From: SHYG01 sp041485445
GTDB lineage: Bacteria; Chloroflexota; Dehalococcoidia; Lucifugimonadales; UBA3495
Reading direction: 5' to 3'
Length of the DNA stretch: 8,389 nucleotides
Assembly (NCBI GenBank): GCA_041485445.1
Contig: JBGPJN010000131.1
Span: 1 to 8,389, forward strand
Below the pieces are notes generated by a model. It made no database searches and was not told the origin of the DNA. It saw only the letters and a program-made list of their open reading frames with translations. Below are positions 1-4,721 of this stretch, piece by piece. A program made the translations under genes and the position numbers. Position 1 is the stretch's first letter, and every line of letters starts with the position of its first letter.

Positions 1-3
1 ACT

Positions 4-102
4 CGCTGGTCGAGTAGTCCCGATAAAATCGGGACGTATCGAGACCAACGGGGAGACGGGTTTCGATACGTCCCGACTGCGGTCGGGCCTACTCAACCAG
101 CG
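4..102. repeat. Long imperfect inverted repeat (43/44-bp arms) with a hairpin in each arm
   Basis: The left arm (4-46) and the reverse complement of the right arm (59-102) match over almost their full length. Both read CGCTGGTyGAGTAG, then a variable hairpin, then CGGGACGTATCGArACC. The mismatches cluster in the inner mini-hairpin: left TCCCGAT-aa-ATCGGGA, right CCCGAC-tgcg-GTCGGG. The spacer is 12 nt. No ORF or transposase is associated. It has the form of a mobile or REP-like intergenic palindrome; I recall similar CTGGTTGAGTAG...CGTATCGAAACC sequences between genes in high-GC bacteria, but a search would be needed to confirm this. It could also act as a transcription barrier for a gene left of the window. 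Confidence 0.75.
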
Positions 103-457
103 GGGGCAAGGCCCTTGCGGCGAAAATGAAACGGCCCTGGGATTGCCCGGTCCCCCTGGTTGGCAACTGCTCAGAGTCAGGTGTTGGGCTCCCCACCAGC
201 GTTCCAAGTCATATGGAGCACCGGCTGCTGAGAAGGCTTTCGACTATCCCCCTTGCCCCCTTCCTGGCCAGGAAGGGGGAAGAGAAGAAATGTCTCTGGG
301 GGACACCCCCCGACCCCCGGCGAGGGGTTTCACCCCTCTGCACACCCCTCGGTCGCCAAACCTGCTACGTCCGGTACAAGCTGCGCAGGGGTCAGCAACC
401 CTGCGCCTCCCCCACCCAGTCTGAACAGTTACCCTGGTGGTGCTATGTGGAATGTTC
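103..457. other. Non-coding, repeat-rich intergenic stretch
   Basis: I see no credible gene here. The open frames are rich in Pro, Gly, Arg and Ser, have no good ribosome binding site, and pass straight through the hairpin cluster at 246-338, so they look like chance readings of GC-rich repeat DNA. The stretch holds that hairpin cluster and ends at the extended -10 promoter at 458-466. Bases 340-457 are pyrimidine-rich with no clear fold. Confidence 0.6.
246..338. repeat. Cluster of G/C-rich palindromes
   Basis: Three hairpins follow one another. The first is a perfect 24-bp palindrome at 256-279 (half-site CCCCCTTCCTGG), preceded by an outer ATCCCCC at 246-252. The second is GGGGG-ACA-CCCCC at 298-310. 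The third is GAGGGG-TTTCA-CCCCTC at 322-338. The first has the architecture ATCCCCC-n-CCCCCTT...AAGGGGG, which recurs inside the acyl-CoA ligase gene at 5214-5255. This suggests a dispersed repeat family rather than one gene's terminator. Confidence 0.65.
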
Positions 458-466
458 TGTTATAAT
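458..466 (+). promoter_or_regulatory. Extended -10 promoter for the zinc-ribbon/helicase operon
   Basis: TGT followed by TATAAT is a perfect extended -10 element (TGn-TATAAT) in an otherwise GC-rich stretch. At 17-bp spacing the -35 position holds only TGGTGC, but extended -10 promoters can work without a good -35. Transcription would begin near 473, giving a leader of about 150 nt before the first start codon at 625. This is the best sigma-70-type -10 box I found in the window. Confidence 0.6.
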
Positions 467-472
467 GGCACA

Positions 473-624
473 CAGTGGTAAAAGAATCAGCAGCCCGCCA
501 CCTAGGCTGGGTTTAGTGCAGGACTACATCAACTCCAACTCCCCTGTCCTCCTGTCCTCTTCCTGCAAAGAAGTCGCGCTGACTGGTTGTTTCCAACTTT
601 CCCGATATAAGGAGTCAGCGCGAG
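473..624 (+). promoter_or_regulatory. Long structured 5' leader of the zinc-ribbon/helicase operon
   Basis: About 150 nt lie between the inferred start site and the first ATG, with no convincing ORF. A small hairpin is possible at 491-509 (CAGCC/GGCTG). The middle (530-565) is pyrimidine-rich and probably unstructured. The 3' end folds into the helix at 574-623. Cold-shock protein and DEAD-box helicase genes often have long regulatory leaders. The leader's extent depends on the predicted promoter. Confidence 0.45.
574..623 (+). promoter_or_regulatory. Leader hairpin enclosing the ribosome binding site of the zinc-ribbon gene
   Basis: TCGCGCTGACT (574-584) is a perfect 11-bp complement of AGTCAGCGCGA (613-623). 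The 3' strand covers the last two bases of the AGGAG Shine-Dalgarno (610-614) and the whole spacer, ending one base before the ATG at 625. Inside the loop a smaller hairpin is possible (GGTTG 585-589 with CAACT 594-598, one G-U pair), leaving the start of the Shine-Dalgarno in a short single-stranded stretch (599-612). The geometry suits control of translation by melting or remodelling, for example by temperature or by the helicase encoded downstream. That role is inferred; the pairing is read directly. Confidence 0.55.
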
Positions 625-981
625 ATGCCAGACAAGAACATCACATGCCGTGATTGCGGCCAGACCTTCGTGTTCACCACAGGTGAGCAGGAGTTCTATG
701 CCAGCAAGGGTTACACCAACGAGCCGGGGCGGTGCACCGCCTGCCGAGGTTCCCGACAGGACCGGCGCGGCAGCGGACCCGGTGGCGGGGGCAGCGGCGG
801 TGGCAGCGGCAGCTTTGAGCGCCGCCCCCAGCAGATGTTTCCCGCCGTTTGCGGACAGTGCGGCAAGGACACCCAGGTGCCCTTCCAGCCCCGGGGCGAC
901 CGGCCCGTCTACTGCTCCACCTGCTTCGAGACCCAGCGCGGCAGCTCCGGCGGTCCCCGCCGCGGCGGCGGCGCCCGTTGA
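625..981 (+). CDS. Double zinc-ribbon protein (zf-trcl type)
   Basis: This 118-aa protein has two zinc-binding modules joined by a Gly/Ser-rich linker. The first has C8-x2-C11 and C37-x2-C40 around FVFTTGEQEFYASKGY and matches the 'probable zinc-ribbon' (zf-trcl) family as I recall it. The second has C76-x2-C79 and C97-x2-C100 around VPFQPRGDRPVYC. Residues 49-63 are almost all Gly and Ser, and the C-terminus is Arg/Gly-rich, as in RNA-binding tails. The ATG has AGGAG 10 nt upstream. The gene overlaps the helicase start (TTGA), so the two are probably translationally coupled. A likely role is a small nucleic-acid-binding partner of the helicase; the exact function is unknown. Confidence 0.85.
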   Translation: MPDKNITCRDCGQTFVFTTGEQEFYASKGYTNEPGRCTACRGSRQDRRGSGPGGGGSGGGSGSFERRPQQMFPAVCGQCGKDTQVPFQPRGDRPVYCSTCFETQRGSSGGPRRGGGAR

Positions 982-2291
982 TCACCCCAGCGACCTCGTT
1001 CGCTGACTTCAACCTTCAGACCACTACTCAGGCCGCCATCGCCGCCATGGGGATTTCGGTCCCCACCCCCATTCAGGACCAGGCCATCCCGGTCCTCATG
1101 ACGGGCCGGGACGTAGTGGGCCAGGCGCGCACCGGGTCGGGGAAGACTCTGGCCTTTGCCATACCCATCGCCGAACGGTGCGCCCCTAGCCTCCGGGGCG
1201 TGCAAGCCCTGGTGCTGGTGCCCACCCGGGAGCTGGCCATCCAGGTCGGCGAGGTGATGGCCAAGCTGTGCGCCGCCCGCCGCCTGCGCATGACCCTGCT
1301 GTACGGCGGCCGTTCCCTGGCGCCGGAACGCCACTGGCTGATGGGCGGGGCCCAGGTGGTGGTGGGCACTCCCGGACGCACTCTGGACCACTTGCGCCAG
1401 GGCAACCTGTCCCTCAGTCAGCTTAAGATCATGGTGCTGGACGAAGGGGACGAGATGCTGGACCGCGGGTTCGCCCCCGACGTGGAGCGGATCCTGGCCC
1501 ATACGCCGGCGCAACGGCAGACCGCCATGTTCTCCGCCACCATGCCCGATTGGGTGATGAAGACCGCCGCCAAGCACTTGCGGAGTCCCGTCACCGTCCG
1601 CGTGGACAAGGAGCTGGAGTCGCCGCCGGAGATCCAACACACCGTCTACGACATGGAGTACGGCGCCAAGTTCCACGCGCTGCGCACCCTGCTGGACGCC
1701 CGAGGGGACGGCCCGGTCCTGGTCTTTGGGCGCACCAAGCACGGGGTGAAGAAGCTGGCCCGCCAGCTTGAGGACCTGGGGTACCCGGTGGCGGCGCTGC
1801 AGGGTAACCTTAGCCAGAATGCCCGTGAAAAGGTGATGTCGGATTTCCGCCAAGGGGGCGTGCCCATCATGGTGGCCACCAACGTGGCCGCCCGCGGGCT
1901 GGACGTGGCGGGCATCGAGCGGGTGATTAACTACGAGCTGCCGGAGACGGCGGAGCTCTTTACCCACCGCGCCGGTCGCACCGGCCGGATGGGCAACGAG
2001 GGCGAGGCCATCACCTTCATCACTCCCGAGGACTACGGCAAGTGGCGGCAGATTGAGCGCAACCTGGGCAAGCGGTTGCCTCGCCAGGCCTGGCCCCGAG
2101 GCCAGGGGACCGCGTCGTCACCCTCCGTGGCGCCGACGACGGCAACCCCCCGCACCATTTCACGCGCCCCGGCGCCGGCGGTGAGCACCAGCCGGTTTGC
2201 CCCTCGCCCGGGAGCGCCCGCCAGGCCGGCCGCCGCCGGGTTCCGCCCGCGACGGTCGCCGATCCACCGCTCCAGGCCCATGGCCCTCTGA
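978..2291 (+). CDS. DEAD-box ATP-dependent RNA helicase (motif II reads DEGD)
   Basis: All core motifs of the family are present in a 437-aa protein: Q-motif PTPIQ (29-33), motif I ARTGSGKT (50-57), Ia PTRELA (82-87), Ib TPGR, II DEGD (155-158), III SAT (186-188), V ATNVAARGLDV and VI HRAGRTGR (330-337). Motif II has Gly where Ala is usual. I chose TTG at 978: it overlaps the upstream TGA and keeps the aromatic residue (F8 or F11) ahead of the Q-motif, whereas an ATG start at 1047 would remove it. The in-frame ATG at 849 lies deep inside the zinc-ribbon gene and gives an Arg/Pro-rich prefix. The C-terminal ~75 residues are Pro/Ala/Arg-rich, probably a disordered RNA-binding tail. Expected role: ATP-driven unwinding of RNA duplexes in ribosome assembly or mRNA decay. 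Confidence 0.93.
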   Translation: MITPATSFADFNLQTTTQAAIAAMGISVPTPIQDQAIPVLMTGRDVVGQARTGSGKTLAFAIPIAERCAPSLRGVQALVLVPTRELAIQVGEVMAKLCAARRLRMTLLYGGRSLAPERHWLMGGAQVVVGTPGRTLDHLRQGNLSLSQLKIMVLDEGDEMLDRGFAPDVERILAHTPAQRQTAMFSATMPDWVMKTAAKHLRSPVTVRVDKELESPPEIQHTVYDMEYGAKFHALRTLLDARGDGPVLVFGRTKHGVKKLARQLEDLGYPVAALQGNLSQNAREKVMSDFRQGGVPIMVATNVAARGLDVAGIERVINYELPETAELFTHRAGRTGRMGNEGEAITFITPEDYGKWRQIERNLGKRLPRQAWPRGQGTASSPSVAPTTATPRTISRAPAPAVSTSRFAPRPGAPARPAAAGFRPRRSPIHRSRPMAL

Positions 2292-2309
2292 GCGGGAACC
2301 ACGCGAACT

Positions 2310-2340
2310 AGTGCCGAGGGGGCTTGTCCCCCTTGGCACT
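2310..2340. terminator. Strong hairpin between convergent operons
   Basis: AGTGCC-g-AGGGGG pairs with CCCCCT-t-GGCACT around a CTTGT loop, a stem of about 13 bp with one G-U pair. It starts 18 nt after the helicase stop codon and lies 14 nt beyond the end of the minus-strand membrane-protein gene, where a bidirectional terminator would sit. Neither side has a T-tract, so it may need Rho or act only as an mRNA 3' stabiliser. Confidence 0.6.
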
Positions 2341-2353
2341 CTCCCACCCTCCT

Positions 2354-2794
2354 CTACACCGCGCCGCCTTTGGGCGCGTCCTCCGCCAGGCGTGGTTGGC
2401 CAGCGCTTTGATCTCGGCACACGCCAAAGAGGTAGACGGCAAACAGCACGACCCAGACCAGGTCGATCACGACGGCGACGCCTGCGGGCTGGCCGAGATA
2501 CTGCCTGCCGTAGGTGAGCACCAGGGCGATGAAGATCAGCTTGCTGAGGCCGGCGACGACCAGAATCAACCGGCGACTCAGTGGGTTGAATGCGCCGTAG
2601 ATTAGCATCGCGCCCATTAGCGTAATCAGCGCGCCCCAGTTGCGCACCACGATTTCGGCCACCGGCCCCTCCAGCGACTCCGCGAAGTTGGAGCGCAGCG
2701 CCGCTTGCGGCGCGATGGCGGCGTAGAGCATGGTGCACGTCAGCACCCCAGACACCAGCATGATCCCCTTCACCTTGCCGACAATCCAATTCAT
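2354..2794 (-). CDS. Small four-helix membrane protein of unknown function
   Basis: This 146-aa protein has four hydrophobic segments at about residues 10-28, 45-68, 76-95 and 104-124, with a short charged C-terminus (QSAGQPRLAEDAPKGG). N52-W53 before the second helix, G67-AFNP-L72 after it and K85 within the third are the few polar or distinctive features. The ATG is preceded by GAGGGG five bases upstream, a good ribosome binding site. The gene begins 24 nt after the thiolase stop codon on the same strand and is likely its third cistron. I do not recognise a characterised family. A DUF4345-like small membrane protein is possible from shape, but I cannot show it. Link to acyl-CoA metabolism is by position only. 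Confidence 0.8.
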   Translation of the reverse strand: MNWIVGKVKGIMLVSGVLTCTMLYAAIAPQAALRSNFAESLEGPVAEIVVRNWGALITLMGAMLIYGAFNPLSRRLILVVAGLSKLIFIALVLTYGRQYLGQPAGVAVVIDLVWVVLFAVYLFGVCRDQSAGQPRLAEDAPKGGAV

Positions 2795-2818
2795 CGTTGC
2801 CCCTCGTTGGGTGGCGGC

Positions 2819-3973
2819 CTACTTGGTGAATATCTGCACGGTGGTCACGTCTCCGGCGCCGGAGCACTGGGCCATACCCACCCGGGGATTGGGCAACTGA
2901 CGCGGGCCGGCCTCGCCCCGCAGCTGCGTGACCGTCTCGTGGACCATGCGGATGCCGGTGGCGCCAAAGGGGTGGCCCATGGCCAGCAGCCCGCCGTCGG
3001 TGTTGGTAGGGATATCGCCGCTCAGGGCAGTCCGCCCCCCCAGGGTGGCCCGCCAAGCCTCACCTGGGGCCACCAGGTTCAGCGCCTCCAGCTGCTGCAG
3101 CTCGCCGATGGTGGCGGCGTCGTGCACCTGCACCAGGTTCACGTCCTCCGGCCCCAGGCCGCTCATCTCATAGGCCTGCTGGGCCGCCGGAGCAGTGCGG
3201 TACGGGCTGAAGGCCGAGTGATCGCTGCCCTTGCCATTGTAGCTGCCGGAAGTCAGGATGGCGGCGGCGACGCGGATGGCGCGCCCCTCTGCCAGGCGGT
3301 ATCTCCCAGTCACCTCCCGGGCGCACAGCACCGCCGCGGCGGCCCCCTCGCTGGTGGGGCAACACTGGAACAGGGTCAGCGGGTCGGCCACCAGCCGGGA
3401 CGCCAGCACCTGCGCCAGGGTGTAGTGGTCCTTGCGGTGGGCAAAAGGGTTCATGGCGGCGTTCTGCCGGGCCTTCACCGCCACCTGGGCCAGGGACTCC
3501 GCGGAAGCGCCGGTTTCCCACATGTAGCGCCGGGCGCGCAGGGCGTAGCCGGCCATCATATGGTCGCCGCCAATGTAGCGGTCCGGGCTGTCCTCAGGGG
3601 TGACGGTCACCGGGCCGGAGGGCACCTTCTCCGCGCCGAAGGCCAGGGCCAGGTCGAAGATCCCCGAAGCGATGCCCCAATAGGCTTGCCAGAAGGCGCT
3701 GGAGCCGCTGGAGCAGGCGTTTTCCACGTTGATGATGGGTATGCCGGTCAGGCCCAGGGGACCCAGGGCGGTCTCCCCCACGGACATGCCGTGGTAGTAG
3801 ACATGGCCGAAGTAGGCCACCGGGATGTCCTTCCAGGGGACGCCGGAGTCCCGCAGCGCCGCCACCACCGCATCCCGCGCCAGGGTGGCCAGGTCCTGGT
3901 CCCGGAAGCGGCCAAAGGGGTGCAGCCCCACGCCGATGACCACCACCTCGCGGCCGGGGCGAAGCTGGCTCAA
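2819..3973 (-). CDS. Thiolase family protein (SCP2/lipid-transfer type)
   Basis: This 384-aa protein has the thiolase-fold catalytic set: nucleophilic Cys in NACSSGS (C87), His in VQVHDAAT (H284), His in GHPFGATG (H334) and a second Cys in QCSGAG (C370). The HDAAT pattern and paired OB-fold gene point to the SCP2-thiolase branch (acyl-CoA thiolysis, or a condensing role) rather than classical FadA/AtoB. I chose TTG at 3973-3971: it overlaps the stop of the upstream OB-fold gene (TTGA), has AGGAAG a few bases ahead, and gives the usual short N-terminus before VVVIGVGLHPFGRF. A longer GTG start at 4066 would add a Gly/Arg-rich prefix that reads through the OB-fold gene. The substrate cannot be deduced; bile-acid or sterol side-chain enzymes and archaeal HMG-CoA-pathway thiolases share this arrangement. 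Confidence 0.93.
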   Translation of the reverse strand: MSQLRPGREVVVIGVGLHPFGRFRDQDLATLARDAVVAALRDSGVPWKDIPVAYFGHVYYHGMSVGETALGPLGLTGIPIINVENACSSGSSAFWQAYWGIASGIFDLALAFGAEKVPSGPVTVTPEDSPDRYIGGDHMMAGYALRARRYMWETGASAESLAQVAVKARQNAAMNPFAHRKDHYTLAQVLASRLVADPLTLFQCCPTSEGAAAAVLCAREVTGRYRLAEGRAIRVAAAILTSGSYNGKGSDHSAFSPYRTAPAAQQAYEMSGLGPEDVNLVQVHDAATIGELQQLEALNLVAPGEAWRATLGGRTALSGDIPTNTDGGLLAMGHPFGATGIRMVHETVTQLRGEAGPRQLPNPRVGMAQCSGAGDVTTVQIFTK

Positions 3974-4428
3974 GGCGCTTCCTGGCCAGCCGCCGCGGCC
4001 GTCCGTTGGGGCCGGAACTTGTAGACCACCGTCACCGCCTCCGACCCTTCGGCCTGCACCGGCCACAGAGCCAACTCCACGGTTGCGCCGATTTGCAGGC
4101 CCCCCTGGGAGCAGTCAATCAGCTCGGCCAGCACGTGGGGGCCCTCGGGCAACTCCACCTGGCCCAGAACGTAGGGCATGTTGCCGGGCCAGCCCGCGGG
4201 GGGCACCCGCACAATGGTGTAGCTGTAGAGGATGCCCTGCCCGCTGAGCTCCACGGTGGTCAGGTCTCCGCCGGTGCAGGACTGGCAGAAAGCCGCCAAA
4301 CCAAAGACGCACACGCCGCACTGCGGGCAACGGGAGCCCAGCAGCACCCCCTGGGTGCCAGCGTCGTTGGTCAGCTTCAGGCGCCGCGGGTCCACCGACT
4401 GCGGCTTGGTTCGGTCAATCTGTGTCAT
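3970..4428 (-). CDS. Zn-ribbon OB-fold (DUF35) partner of the thiolase
   Basis: This 152-aa protein has the DUF35 layout: a rubredoxin-like zinc ribbon with C34-x2-C37 and C48-x2-C51, then an OB-fold (about 56-140; GQGILYSYTIVRVPPAGW, PYVLGQVELPEGPHVLAEL). In known systems such proteins bind directly to a thiolase or thiolase-like enzyme, channel acyl-CoA or help fold the complex. Here the gene overlaps the thiolase start by a TTGA junction, so equal production of the two proteins is likely. The C-terminus is a short Ala-rich tail. The leader is very short if the promoter at 4448-4476 is right, and no clear Shine-Dalgarno is seen. Confidence 0.9.
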   Translation of the reverse strand: MTQIDRTKPQSVDPRRLKLTNDAGTQGVLLGSRCPQCGVCVFGLAAFCQSCTGGDLTTVELSGQGILYSYTIVRVPPAGWPGNMPYVLGQVELPEGPHVLAELIDCSQGGLQIGATVELALWPVQAEGSEAVTVVYKFRPQRTAAAAGQEAP

Positions 4429-4447
4429 TGGCTCTGTAGGCTAGACC

Positions 4448-4476
4448 AGCTTACGGCAGGGTCTGGGAGGTGTCAA
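4448..4476 (-). promoter_or_regulatory. Promoter candidate for the OB-fold/thiolase operon
   Basis: Read on the minus strand, a perfect -35 box TTGACA (4476-4471) is followed after exactly 17 bp by TAAGCT (4453-4448), which keeps the key A2 and T6 of a -10 box. Transcription would start near 4442, leaving about a dozen bases before the ATG at 4428. The -35 box lies inside the palindrome at 4472-4487. Confidence 0.5.
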
Positions 4477-4487
4477 CGTGCGTTGAC
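4472..4487. promoter_or_regulatory. 16-bp palindromic operator candidate over the -35 box
   Basis: GTCAACG-TG-CGTTGAC is a perfect 7-bp inverted repeat with a 2-bp centre. It shares five of the six bases of the minus-strand TTGACA box, so a dimeric repressor bound here would block RNA polymerase. Acyl-CoA genes are often controlled by TetR- or GntR-type repressors, but no regulator gene is in the window to assign. Confidence 0.45.
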
Positions 4488-4514
4488 GGTCCGGAGCGGC
4501 GCAGGGCAGAGTCG

Positions 4515-4621
4515 TTTCGTTCTCCCCGAACGTAGGGGCAGACCTACGTGTCTGCCCTTCGGTTGAAGGGTGTGTCCAGGGCGCACACGCAGGTGCGCCC
4601 CTATGGGCAGGCCGAACGAAA
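4515..4621. repeat. Pair of inverted palindromic repeats with compensating stems
   Basis: Two copies face each other. Each reads, from the outside in, TTTCGTTC, ten unrelated bases, TAGGGGC, then a hairpin with loop CTRCGT. The left copy (4515-4557) has stem GGGCAGAC/GTCTGCCC. The right copy (4579-4621, minus strand) has GGGCGCAC/GTGCGCCC. The stem bases that differ change on both sides so that pairing is kept. Between the copies is another hairpin, CCCTTC-GGTT-GAAGGG (4555-4570). The pair fills the gap between two divergent promoters. No protein is encoded; a non-autonomous mobile repeat is the simplest reading. Confidence 0.75.
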
Positions 4622-4653
4622 ATGAAAGGGCCGTGCCGCAGGGCCGCCGTCTA

Positions 4654-4682
4654 TTGACCGCCTCCCGGCTGCATGGTAGCTT
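4654..4682 (+). promoter_or_regulatory. Promoter candidate for the acyl-CoA ligase
   Basis: TTGACC (4654-4659), a 17-bp spacer and TAGCTT (4677-4682) form a moderate sigma-70-type promoter. It gives a leader of about 32 nt before the ATG at 4722. The start of the spacer (GCCTCCC) resembles that of the divergent promoter (CCTCCC), so the two may be related. Confidence 0.4.
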
Positions 4683-4721
4683 GGGGCTGACTGACCCTCG
4701 TCCCTTGGGGTGCGCGCGCTC

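Noticed and set aside
126..653. Open frames of up to 175 codons left of the zinc-ribbon gene
   Set aside because: They read through the hairpin cluster and the leader, have Pro/Gly/Arg/Ser-rich translations without any family pattern, lack a ribosome binding site, and the longest runs into the zinc-ribbon gene.
849..977. ATG at 849 as the helicase start, adding 43 residues
   Set aside because: The extension is an out-of-frame reading of the zinc-ribbon gene, Arg/Pro-rich and unlike helicase N-termini. TTG at 978 fits the overlap and the Q-motif.
2705..4024. Plus-strand open frame of 439 codons across the thiolase operon
   Set aside because: It is antisense to thiolase and OB-fold genes whose catalytic motifs are complete; the translation matches no family.
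3974..4066. GTG at 4066 as the thiolase start
   Set aside because: The added residues are a Gly/Arg-rich shadow of the OB-fold gene; thiolases of this type begin just before VVVIGVG.
121..4632. CGAAAATGAAA-n-GGCC next to both large repeats (121-136 and 4617-4632)
   Set aside because: A match of 15 in 16 bases is about what chance gives over all pairs in the window; it would need more copies to mean anything.
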